Shown here piece by piece: positions 56,182 through 64,000 of a DNA stretch of 64,000 bases. Made by a program: the position numbers and the translations under genes. Origin of the DNA: Mauremys mutica (lineage: Eukaryota; Chordata; Testudines; Geoemydidae); NCBI RefSeq assembly GCF_020497125.1, contig NC_059084.1:38262399-38326398 (forward strand), written 5' to 3'. Below the pieces are notes generated by a model. The model worked only from the letters and a program-made list of their open reading frames with translations. It was not told the DNA's origin and made no database searches. Every line of letters begins with the position of its first letter. Position 1 is the first letter of the stretch.

Positions 56182-59100
56182 CTAAAGATCCAGCCGATGA
56201 GGAGGCCTTCTGTCTCTAGATGGATTACGGCGAACTTCTGGTGTTGTTGCACCCGAAAGTACTAGGGGCTCAGGGTCCGCAGCACGAATAGGTGAGGAGG
56301 TGGTATCAGCTCGTGCTGGGCAAAGGGGTATCTCAGCTGCCAGCAGTAATGGAGGAGAACAGTCAGGAACAGGTGACTCATGATTCGGTGTCTTACCAGG
56401 AGGGGTGAAGTCAGACCCCTCAACTGCAGATGGGTCCTGAAGACTGGCATGACCTGGCAACAGCTGATCTACATGTCGCCGCCAGGTAAGATTCTCTGCA
56501 ATCCGGACTGTATAGGAAACAGGTCCTGTTTGAGTGATGACTGTGGCCGGGACCCATTTAGCTCTGGAAGTATAATTCCGAGCCAAAACTGGCTGTCCTG
56601 GGCTAAAGGTTCGGTCTTTTGCTCTGGGTGCCCGTCTGATGACTTGATATTGCTGCTGATGTTGCACAGTTTGTCTGGGTTCAGAAGGTTTCAGCAGATC
56701 AAAGCAAGTGCGCAGCTGTCGTCCCATCATTAGAAAGGCTGGGGAAGCCTGGGTCGTAGCATGAGGTGTGTTTCTATAGGAAAGTAAGAAGGTATCCAGA
56801 CGCTTTTGAATGGAGTGTTGTCCCTTTGCTGATTTCAAAGCGTTTTTCATTGTCTGCACAAATCTTTCAGCTAATCCGTTGGTGGACGGATGATATGGTG
56901 CTGACGTGATGTGGTGTATCCCATTTGCCTTCATAAAATTTTGAAACTCCTGAGAGACGAACTGCGGTCCGTTGTCGCTCACAAGTTGTTCTGGCAGACC
57001 AAAACGACTAAAGAGTCCTCGTAGTTTTTGGATAGTACTCTCTGCAGTAGTGGACTGCATTATAGAGACTTCTGGCCATTTAGAATGGGCATCTACTGCC
57101 ACCAAGAACATGCTTCCTTCAAGGGGGCCAGCAAAGTCAACGTGAATACGTTGCCATGGGTTTTCAGGCCAGTCCCATGGGTGTAGGGGTGCCCACTGGG
57201 GTGCATTTCTTACACTCTGACATGACATACAAGCTTTTGCCTTCTCTTCAATAGCACTGTCCAATCTAGGCCACCAAAAATAGCTTCGTGCAATTTCCTT
57301 CATGCGCACTATTCCACAGTGACCGGAATGTAGCTGTTCTAACATCTGTGATCTCAGGGGTGGTGGAATAATGACACGCCTCCCCCACAACAAACAACCA
57401 GATTGGACCGATAACTCCGTCCGCCTGGACATGTAGGGAACAAGGTCGGGTGAGACCGGAGAGGTTTGTCGAGATTTTCCATGCATCACCAGGTCCATAA
57501 CTTGGGATAATACTGGGTCAACGCGGGTTGCCTTCTTTATCTGAGTAGCAGTGATGGGTGTATTCTCTACCTGTTCAAAGTAGAAGATTTCCTTTTGGGC
57601 ACTATCTTGATGTTTGACCGGTAAAGGCAACCTTGAGAGGCCATCTGCATTGCCGTGCAGAGTGGATTTCCGATATTTGATTTCATATGTGTGTGCAGAA
57701 AGTATCAATGCCCAACGTTGCATACGACTAGCAGCTAATGGGGGAATGCCTGTGTAGGGTCCAAAAATTGATGTCAGAGGTCGATGGTCTGTAAGAAGAG
57801 TAAACTTTCGCCCAAACAGGTACTGATGAAACTTCCTAATTCCAAAAACAATTCCTAATGCCTCACGTTCGATTTGGGCGTAGTTAGTTTCTGCTTTGCT
57901 TAGAGTGCGTGAAGCAAAAGCAATAGGTCTTTCTTCTCCCGAAGGCATAATGTGTGACACGACCGCTCCCACTCCATAAGGGGAAGCATCGCAGGCCAAT
58001 TGCAGGGGTAAGGATGGATCAAAGTGCGTTAGAACTTCAGAATTTAACAATGCATCCTTAGCTTTGTTAAATGCAACATCACAGGCTTCAGTCCACTTCC
58101 AGGCCTTGTTCTGCCCAAGGAGCTCATGAAGTGGTTTTAGCAGTGTGGCTAACTGTGAGATGAACTTTCCATAATAGTTCAGTAGTCCTAGAAATGAGCG
58201 CAGCTGGCTTACATTTCGAGGTGGGGGAGCCTCCACAATAGCTTTAACTTTTGCAGGGGCCTTATGAAGACCTGCAGAATCGATGATGTGTCCCAAATAT
58301 TCAACAGAGGGCTTGAAGAATTCACACTTGTCTTTGCGAACTCGTAGGCCATACCCTTCCAGTCTTTGTAGGGTAGCCTCTAAATTCCTTAAGTGATCCT
58401 CTTCATTTCTTCCAGTGACCAGGATATCATCCAGATAGCAGTGAACTCCTGACAAGCCACACAAGATCTGGTCCATAGCCCTCTGGAACAGGGCGGGAGC
58501 CGATGTGATTCCGAAGGGTAGGCGACAGTATTGATAAAGCCCCTTATGAGTCACAATAGTCAGCAGATCTTGGGACTTTTCATCGACGTGCATCTGTAAA
58601 TATGCTTGACTCAGATCAATCTTACTGAACTTTTGTCCCCCAGCCAGGCCTGTGAAGAGGTCATCGATGCGGGGAAGCGGGTATTGCTCTGCACACAACA
58701 CTGGGTTGACAGTGACTTTAAAATCACCGCAAATCCGGAGAGAGCCATCTTTCTTCACTATTGGAACGATAGGAGTGGCCCATGAGCTATGGGTAACTGG
58801 TATTAGGACTCCATTGGTGACCAGGCGCTCCAGGTCTGCTTCAACTTTTGGCCTGATGGCATATGGCACAGTTCGGGCTTTCAGATATTTTGGTGGACTG
58901 CCAGGTTTAATGTTCAATGTCACAGTGATTCCCTTCATACTTCCCAAATCATCTCCAAAAACAGCAGCATGTTTCCTTAGTATAGGGGTTAGACTGGTTT
59001 CTTCTTTAGTCATCCGGTGCACTTCTGCCCAGTTCAGCTGAATCTTCCCAAGCCAAGACCTACCCATTAAGGCTGGGTAGTTACCTCTCACCACAAACAG

Positions 59101-59670
59101 TGGCAATTTAGCCGCCTTTCCATTGAGCTCCACCTTAACATCAATAGTGCCCAACATGGGCACAGCTTCACCTGTATACGTCTTCAGAGCAGTTTTTGTT
59201 GCCTTAAGCGGAAGATGCTGTAGCTTTTCCTTATACACAGTCTCAGGAACCAGCGAGACAGCTGCACCGGTGTCTAGTTCCATGCGTATAGGTTTGCCCT
59301 CCAATAAGGGGGTTACCCAGTATTCATGTGAGCCCGCTGCCAAAGACAAAACATGCAGTGGCACTTCCTCTTGTGAGGAGGTGTCACCTTGATCATCCTG
59401 GGTCTGCTCTAGGGTATGCAAGGTTCCTCTTTTTGTCGGCCAGACCACAGGCCTCTTTTTCTTTTGTTTACAGGCATACTCAATGTGTCCCTTTTTGCCA
59501 CAGTGTCGACACACCAGGTCCTTACACCAGCATTCTGATGCCTGGTGACCCAGCTTACCACAGCGGTAACATTCTTGACTCTGCACCGTTTTGTGGGTCA
59601 GTTCTTGTGACACTTTTTGCACCCTAGGGGATGCACCGATGTATTGTGCCTCCCTTGTAGCCAGTTCCAT
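56182..59670 (-). CDS. Gypsy nucleocapsid-protease-RT-RNase H-integrase polyprotein
   Basis: An uninterrupted frame of 1162 codons; the ATG at 59670 is internal to the original polyprotein. In order: two CCHC knuckles (residues 34-47 CYRCGKLGHQASEC and 54-67), protease with MELDTGAAVSLVP near residue 130, RT with DLSQAYLQMHVDE, LPFGITSAPALFQ and the catalytic CYLDDILVTG near 410, RNase H (LACDASPYGVGAVV, TDHRPL), integrase zinc domain HSGHCGIVRMKE...CMSC near 780-815, and the DDE core (HVDFAGPLEG, SDNGPQFVS, NGLAERF). No chromodomain is visible. The layout suggests the Mag-like (K02A2.6-like) group, an inference. All catalytic residues appear present. Confidence 0.93.
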   Translation of the reverse strand: MELATREAQYIGASPRVQKVSQELTHKTVQSQECYRCGKLGHQASECWCKDLVCRHCGKKGHIEYACKQKKKRPVVWPTKRGTLHTLEQTQDDQGDTSSQEEVPLHVLSLAAGSHEYWVTPLLEGKPIRMELDTGAAVSLVPETVYKEKLQHLPLKATKTALKTYTGEAVPMLGTIDVKVELNGKAAKLPLFVVRGNYPALMGRSWLGKIQLNWAEVHRMTKEETSLTPILRKHAAVFGDDLGSMKGITVTLNIKPGSPPKYLKARTVPYAIRPKVEADLERLVTNGVLIPVTHSSWATPIVPIVKKDGSLRICGDFKVTVNPVLCAEQYPLPRIDDLFTGLAGGQKFSKIDLSQAYLQMHVDEKSQDLLTIVTHKGLYQYCRLPFGITSAPALFQRAMDQILCGLSGVHCYLDDILVTGRNEEDHLRNLEATLQRLEGYGLRVRKDKCEFFKPSVEYLGHIIDSAGLHKAPAKVKAIVEAPPPRNVSQLRSFLGLLNYYGKFISQLATLLKPLHELLGQNKAWKWTEACDVAFNKAKDALLNSEVLTHFDPSLPLQLACDASPYGVGAVVSHIMPSGEERPIAFASRTLSKAETNYAQIEREALGIVFGIRKFHQYLFGRKFTLLTDHRPLTSIFGPYTGIPPLAASRMQRWALILSAHTYEIKYRKSTLHGNADGLSRLPLPVKHQDSAQKEIFYFEQVENTPITATQIKKATRVDPVLSQVMDLVMHGKSRQTSPVSPDLVPYMSRRTELSVQSGCLLWGRRVIIPPPLRSQMLEQLHSGHCGIVRMKEIARSYFWWPRLDSAIEEKAKACMSCQSVRNAPQWAPLHPWDWPENPWQRIHVDFAGPLEGSMFLVAVDAHSKWPEVSIMQSTTAESTIQKLRGLFSRFGLPEQLVSDNGPQFVSQEFQNFMKANGIHHITSAPYHPSTNGLAERFVQTMKNALKSAKGQHSIQKRLDTFLLSYRNTPHATTQASPAFLMMGRQLRTCFDLLKPSEPRQTVQHQQQYQVIRRAPRAKDRTFSPGQPVLARNYTSRAKWVPATVITQTGPVSYTVRIAENLTWRRHVDQLLPGHASLQDPSAVEGSDFTPPGKTPNHESPVPDCSPPLLLAAEIPLCPARADTTSSPIRAADPEPLVLSGATTPEVRRNPSRDRRPPHRLDL

Positions 59671-59740
59671 GGAGACAGCAATATCAACAGCCTTCTGTAA
59701 TGTAAGCTGAGCCTCTGTCAGTAGGCGCTTCCGTATAGCT

Positions 59741-60145
59741 TCACTGCACTAACCTGTCACGCAGGGCATCATTTAACATCTCTTTAAATTCACAGTGTTC
59801 TGCTAGCTTTTTTAAAATGGCTACAAATTGTACAACTGTTTCATCTTCCTTTTGGTCTCTTTTGTGGAACCTATATCTTTCAGCAATTACCAGTGGTTTT
59901 GGGGAGAAATGAGACCCCAGGATTTCCACAATGTCACTGTAAGATTTAGTCTCAGGCTTAACAGGGTGCAGTAAGCTGTGTAGCAGAGAGTAGGTTTTAG
60001 CCCCTACAACAGTTAAGAATATTGGCACCTTCTTCGCTTCTGTAAAGTCATTTGCAATACCAAAAAGCTCAAAACGCTCAGTATACACATGCCACTGCTC
60101 TGTATTCTCATCAAAAGGCTCCAGGGGCCTGGTCAGAGTAGCCAT
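59741..60145 (-). CDS. Gypsy gag N-terminal region
   Basis: Starts at ATG 60145 (MATLTRPLEPFDE) and encodes a capsid-like helical region (ERFELFGIANDF, FHKRDQKEDETVVQFV, CEFKEMLNDALRDRLV). It ends at a TGA where the frame shifts, and the downstream text (EAIRKRLLTEAQ) continues in the pol frame. A small deletion around 59735-59745 therefore separates what was one gag-pol frame. Confidence 0.85.
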   Translation of the reverse strand: MATLTRPLEPFDENTEQWHVYTERFELFGIANDFTEAKKVPIFLTVVGAKTYSLLHSLLHPVKPETKSYSDIVEILGSHFSPKPLVIAERYRFHKRDQKEDETVVQFVAILKKLAEHCEFKEMLNDALRDRLVQ

Positions 60146-60269
60146 GATTTTTAGTTTCACTTTCACAGTCAGTGCAAACAAGCAGCTTTTTTTCTTTGTT
60201 TGGTCTTTACCTTGACTTCTACTTCCTTCTGTTACTGGAGCAGCACCAGGATCCCACCCTCGTCGCCAG

Positions 60270-60460
60270 TGTTAAGTCCTTGGGGCAGCCGGTGTAGGAA
60301 ACAATCACCTGAGGCCAGAGAGCAGACAGCTAACCAAAACCTCCATTTTATTTACAGAAACAGAGAGCTCACACAGCCGGTTGAAACCGGCTGAGCTATC
60401 CCTTAATAGTCTAACTCAGTTGCCATAGTAACAAAACCCATGACAACCAAATACACAACA
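60270..60460 (-). repeat. Gypsy 5' LTR (191 bp)
   Basis: Direct repeat of 55860-56050. It ends at the GCTTT target duplication. Confidence 0.95.
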
Positions 60461-61608
60461 GCTTTCTAGCGCTGCAACTTAGTAACTGTCCACACCTGCA
60501 AGGCACATCCAGCGCTGCAACTCCCTGGCTGCAGCGCTGGCTGAACACCTGGTCTGCTTGGGGTGTAGCGAGTGCAGTGCTGGTGATCCAGCGTGGCTCA
60601 TCAAGTGTAGACACACACCAGCACTGTTATTGGCCTCCAGGGTATTAGCAGATATCCCAGAATGCTTTTAACTAAATTACTCTTTGTTTTGTTATGCAGT
60701 CTCTCTTTGTTTTGTTGTGAACTCGGAGCTCCGGTGCTCTGGGAGCTGCTTATCTAAAAAACAAACACAGCTCCTGTTTGCTGTGATCAATCTGTACCTG
60801 ACTGTGAACAATCAAATGAGATAACCCCTAATGAGGCAGGCAGGGAGTGAGTGTTTGCTTGACAGAGAAACAGCGGGGGCAGAGGGGAGAAAGGGAGTCC
60901 GTTGGATGCAGGCTGTTTGCAGTTAAGAGTTAAGAGTAAGGGGTCGGGAACATTTTCTGATTTTGCAAGGCAGGAAGCTAACACACAGTGTTGGCTCCAA
61001 AAATCCACTCTCTCTCTGTCCCCCGCTCCCTGTCACACTACACCCCACCCCACCCCTCTCTTTTGAAAAGCACGTTGATGCCACTTGAACGCTGGGATAG
61101 CTGCCCATAATGCATCACTCCCAACAGCGCTGCAAATGTGGCCACACACCAGTGCTGGTAGCTGTGAGTGTGGCCACACACCAGTGCTGTCCCTACACAG
61201 CTGGATGACCAGTGCTGCAAACTCCCAGCGCTGCAGCTCTCAAGTGTAGCATGCCCTTAAAGAACATCAAAGAATCATCAGGCACTGCTTACTAGCCAGA
61301 CGGCTGTTAAACTGTCTGGCATCGCAGAGTGGATACATGCTTCGCAGTGTAAGAATGCACCACCCCGACTGAACCAATCACCTCGGGACCACGCAGAGTC
61401 AATTTTGACTCCAGAAGATGACGTAGAGGAACAGCCTGCATTACCTTACAATCTACGCTCTCGTAAGGGTTGCCAGAAGCAGACGACCTAAAGTAAGGCC
61501 CAAGAAGAAGCAGTAGTGAGCCTAGCGCCTGCTGCCTGGTGGACGTAAACCCATGACTGCGGTTCCCTCAGTTGAGGTTATCAGAACCAGAAGGGCCCTG
61601 CCTCCAAC

Positions 61609-62433
61609 ATGCGCCTCTGGTGGCGCCTGTTCCTCAGCTGCTGGTGTCTTAAGGTCTGGGGAATCCACAATGACAATTCTTTTATCCAGCAGCAAGTGTG
61701 GATAGCTCAGACCCTTAATATTTCTAAATGCTGGGTCTGCAGCCACATCCCAGCCCACTCTCAAACTGGTGTTCCTGTCCTGGCTATCCCACTCAATTCC
61801 TCAGACCTCACTGGAGGACCTCGTCCGTTTAACACAATATGGAACAGCAATTACACCTGGGAAGAGACTATTGGCAGTTCCTTTAACCCACTTGGGGGAG
61901 TAATACACCAGGCAAAAAGGCTCCTGAGGTTACAAGCAGTAGTTAAAATAATGGCAAATAAAACTGGAGAAAGTTTAAGAGCCCTGGCCAAAGAAACAGG
62001 GGCGATCCGACAGGTGGCCCTCCAAAACCGTCAGGCATTGTACATAGTGCTGGCGGCCAAAGGAGGGACCTGTGCTCTCATTGAAAAACAATGTTGTGTG
62101 TTTATACCTGACGATACCAATGAGGTAACAGATTGCGCTAGCCACTTAGAACAAATCGCATATCTTCCCCATGAAGAGCCGAGTTCTTTATGGAAGTGGC
62201 TAAGTAACCTGTTCAATTTCTCTGGCCTAGGAAACTGGTTGTTTCAGGGAGCCCTGACTATCCTGTTTGGAATCCTAATAATTTTTGTATGTTTTCAGTT
62301 AGTCTCCTGTTGTATCCAAAATTGTGTAAGGCATGCCACCCAGGTGACTGCCCCAAAACAGAGTGCTAATATGATTTTGAATATTGCTGATGAACAAAGA
62401 GATAAAGAATGGTTAATATGTGGAACCCAGTAA
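61609..62433 (+). CDS. Env-derived open reading frame (gamma-type, surface part mostly missing)
   Basis: 274 codons from ATG 61609 to TAA with no interruption. A signal-peptide-like start (RLWWRLFLSCWCL), then a CWVC motif (residues 41-44) of the kind found in gamma-type surface subunits. Four N-glycosylation sequons (N37, N63, N81, N117). A heptad-patterned helix leads to CALIEKQCC (residues 155-163), the CX6CC motif of gamma-type transmembrane subunits, and a hydrophobic span near 215-240 (GALTILFGILIIFVCF) with a cytoplasmic tail. I see no furin-type cleavage site and no hydrophobic fusion-peptide segment, and the receptor-binding part is absent. It looks like an internally deleted fossil, not a complete envelope. 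Whether it is expressed is unknown. Confidence 0.82.
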   Translation: MRLWWRLFLSCWCLKVWGIHNDNSFIQQQVWIAQTLNISKCWVCSHIPAHSQTGVPVLAIPLNSSDLTGGPRPFNTIWNSNYTWEETIGSSFNPLGGVIHQAKRLLRLQAVVKIMANKTGESLRALAKETGAIRQVALQNRQALYIVLAAKGGTCALIEKQCCVFIPDDTNEVTDCASHLEQIAYLPHEEPSSLWKWLSNLFNFSGLGNWLFQGALTILFGILIIFVCFQLVSCCIQNCVRHATQVTAPKQSANMILNIADEQRDKEWLICGTQ

Positions 62434-62460
62434 AATGTTGGTCATGGCGTGAGCTTGACC

Positions 62461-62472
62461 AAAAGGAGGGAT
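62461..62472 (+). other. Polypurine tract of the gamma-type ERV
   Basis: AAAAGGAGGGA directly before the 3' LTR start, the expected plus-strand primer position. Confidence 0.75.
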
Positions 62473-62473
62473 T

Positions 62474-62852
62474 GTGAATGTAGAATGAATTATATTGTAA
62501 AAATAAGAATGGATTAAAGAAATGTTGTATGTACCTTTAAGCAGAAATAAGAAATGTTGAAATACAGGTGCCAGGAAAAGAAACATTAGGCATAAACAAT
62601 GGTGCTAATGGCGAAACATTAACAGAAGATCGGTAATAGTTAGTAAGGAAATAAGATATGCATGCCTAGCCCAGGTAAACTTATCTGATTCTGCTTCCTT
62701 TGTTATCTTGTTAAGTTCTCACCCTTTTATCTGTATAAATAAGATAGATTGTGTCTTGCATGGTGCTCACATTATCTGGGTGTTATTAGCAGAGCACTGT
62801 GCTAATAAAACAGAGTGGTCTGACAAACTGAGTCCTGAGTCTAACTTTGACA
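62474..62852 (+). repeat. 3' LTR of the gamma-type ERV (379 bp)
   Basis: Uninterrupted LTR with a TATAAATA box near 62735, AATAAA near 62804 and a GACA end. The pair with 49911-51197 differs by about 3 percent plus the 25-bp inverted block at 62657-62681. Confidence 0.9.
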
Positions 62853-62858
62853 TGACTG

Positions 62859-63830
62859 TTCCTGATCACTTTCCTCTCCTCTAAGTACTTCAGAATTCAT
62901 TCCTTGAGGACCTGCTCCATGATTTTTCCAGGGACTGAGGTGAGGCTGACTGGCCTGTAGTTCCCTGGATCCTCCTTCTTCCCTTTTTTAAAAGATGGGC
63001 ACTACAGTAGCCTTTTTCCAGTCATCCGGGACCTCCCCTGATCGCCACAAGTTTTCAAAGATAATGGACAATGGCTCTGCAATCACATCCGCCAACTCCT
63101 TTAGCACCCTTGGATGCAGCGCATCCGGCCCCATGGACTTGTGCTCGTCCAGTTTTTCTAAATAGTGCTGAATCTCTTCTTTCTCCACAGATGGCTGGTC
63201 ACCTTCTCCCCATACTGTGCTGCCCAGTGCAGCAGTCTGGGAGCTGACCTTGTTTGTGAAGACCGAGGCAAAAAAAGCATTGAGTCCATTAGCTTTTTCC
63301 ACATCCTCTGTCACTAGGTTGCCTCCCTCATTCAGTAAGAGGCCCACACTTTCCTTGACTTTCTTCTTGTTGCTAAAATACCTTAAGAAACCCTTCTTGT
63401 TACTCTTAACATCTCTTGCTAGCTGCAACTCCAAGTGTGATTTGGCCTTCCTGATTTCACTCCTGCATGCCTGAGCAATATTTTTACACTTCTCCCTGGT
63501 CATTTGTCCAATCTTCCACCTTTTGTAAGCTTCTTTTTTGCATTTAAGATCAGCAAGGATTTCACTGTTAAGCAAAGCTGGTCGCCTGCCATATTTACTA
63601 TTCTTCCTACACATCGGGATTTTTTTTCCTGCAACCTCAATAAGGATTCTTTAAAATACAGCCAGCTCTCCTGGACTCCTTTCCCCCTCATGTTATTTTC
63701 CCAGGGGATCCTGCCCATCAGTTCCCTGAGGGAGTCAAAGTCTGCTTTTCTGAAATCCAGGTTCCATATTCTGCTGCTCTCCTTTTTTATGAGTTTGCCT
63801 TGTATAAGCTTTATACAAGGTAAAATTGAT
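62859..63830 (-). mobile_element. CR1 LINE, 5' half of the copy split by the ERV
   Basis: The minus-strand frame 62988-63614 (208 codons) encodes the CR1 RT N-terminal region: KCKKEAYKRWKIGQMT, LNAFFASVFTNK, GPDALHPRVLKELADV and [13 protein letters not shown]. It continues directly into the part at 49290-49904 once the ERV is removed. Confidence 0.88.
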
Positions 63831-63839
63831 TTATTTGGG

Positions 63840-64000
63840 GTTTAGACCCCACTGGGAGTTGGGCATCTGAGTGTTAAAGACAGGAACACTTCTGTCAGCT
63901 GCTTTCAGTTAAGTCAGCAGCTTTGGGGCACGTCGTTCAGACCGTGGGTCTGTGTTGGAGCAGACGGGCGTGTCTGGCTCAGCAGGAGAGGGTGCTGGAG
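63840..64000. other. Window end, unassigned
   Basis: GC-richer text (GTGTTGGAGCAGACGGGC) that may belong to an LTR. It is too short to call. Confidence 0.3.

Larger units (their letters stand above)
55860..60460 (-). mobile_element. Ty3/Gypsy LTR retrotransposon, 4601 bp, nearly intact
   Basis: Two 191-bp LTRs (55860-56050 and 60270-60460) begin TGTTAAG and end ACAACA and differ at only about two positions. The 5-bp target duplication is GCTTT (55855-55859 and 60461-60465). On the minus strand the 5' LTR is followed by a candidate priming site (TGGCGACGAGGGTGGGAT, 60251-60268). The 3' LTR is preceded by a polypurine tract (56052-56066). It has a gag-pol coding region with one frame break. 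The LTR contains an 8-2-8 palindrome AGCCGGTT/AACCGGCT. Confidence 0.95.
55816..61257 (-). mobile_element. Harbinger-derived MITE, copy 2, split by a Gypsy element
   Basis: The left piece 55816-55859 begins TGCTTGGCTACACTT. The right piece 60461-61257 ends CAAGTGTAGCATGCCC. The two join across the Gypsy target duplication GCTTT. The content is an inverted copy of 50283-51187 (CAGCGCTG repeats, TTGGCCTCCAG, TATCCCAGAATGC). Confidence 0.85.
49911..62852 (+). mobile_element. Gamma-type endogenous retrovirus with nested insertions
   Basis: Bounded by paired LTRs (49911-51197, interrupted, and 62474-62852) and a 6-bp target repeat TGACTG (49905-49910 and 62853-62858). LTRs start TGAA and end GACA. 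Inside: a primer-binding site, a gag remnant, a long decayed stretch without pol, and an env-derived frame. It carries two Harbinger-type MITEs and, within the second, a Gypsy element. Without the insertions the provirus is only about 6.5 kb, so pol is largely deleted. Confidence 0.88.

Noticed and set aside
58652..59627. Plus-strand frames of 89-129 codons
   Set aside because: They are shadows of the Gypsy polyprotein on the opposite strand.

Overview
This is a gene-poor, repeat-dense stretch of vertebrate nuclear DNA. The mix of CR1 LINEs ending in the ATTCTATG octamer, tRNA-derived SINEs, GC-rich hAT and Harbinger MITEs, ERV-L and gamma-type ERVs, and an ABO-like glycosyltransferase points to a non-avian sauropsid, most likely a turtle. 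No bacterial or organellar features are present. The only host gene I can support is a glycosyltransferase family 6 (ABO/GGTA1/GBGT1-type) gene on the minus strand. Its visible exons run from a signal-anchor exon (47742-47816) through 39-bp, 36-bp and 135-bp exons to the 685-bp catalytic exon (21395-22079). All introns share one phase. Nearly everything else lies in its introns or downstream of it.

Layout. 1-284: a 57-bp minisatellite carrying CTCF-like motifs. 1376-7928: a nearly full-length CR1 (ORF1 with an SGNH esterase-like domain, ORF2 endonuclease plus RT), split by an RTE-like LINE (4586-6330) that ends in (GAA)n. 8404-9142: a GC-rich hAT MITE. 9772-about 13790: a Harbinger transposon with a Myb/SANT gene and a convergent transposase gene, its Myb exon broken by another hAT MITE. 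13791-15440: decayed ERV. 15480-18447: a 2.97-kb hAT transposon with a perfect 8-bp target duplication and a transposase broken by only two stops. 19772-19954: two head-to-head SINE arms forming a large hairpin. 20030-21172: a hAT remnant.

21395-47816 is the GT6 gene. Within it a segment of about 9.7 kb starting at 25184 is repeated in tandem at 34873. Each unit carries one copy of the 39-bp exon and one copy of an ERV-L-like provirus. The first provirus (gag, protease, RT, RNase H, integrase, dUTPase after integrase, env-like) is longer. The second stops in the RT/RNase H region.

46647-64000 holds a solo LTR, several MITEs with clean target duplications, and a nested stack: a minus-strand CR1 (49290-49904 and 62859-63830) is split by a gamma-type ERV (49911-62852). 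That ERV contains two Harbinger-type MITEs, one in its 5' LTR, and the internal MITE is itself split by a young Ty3/Gypsy element (55860-60460). The ERV retains an uninterrupted 274-codon env-derived reading frame. Its two LTRs differ by a perfect 25-bp microinversion. The most promising observations are the phase-neutral duplicated exon in the GT6 gene, the LTR microinversion, the open env-derived frame, and the young Gypsy element.
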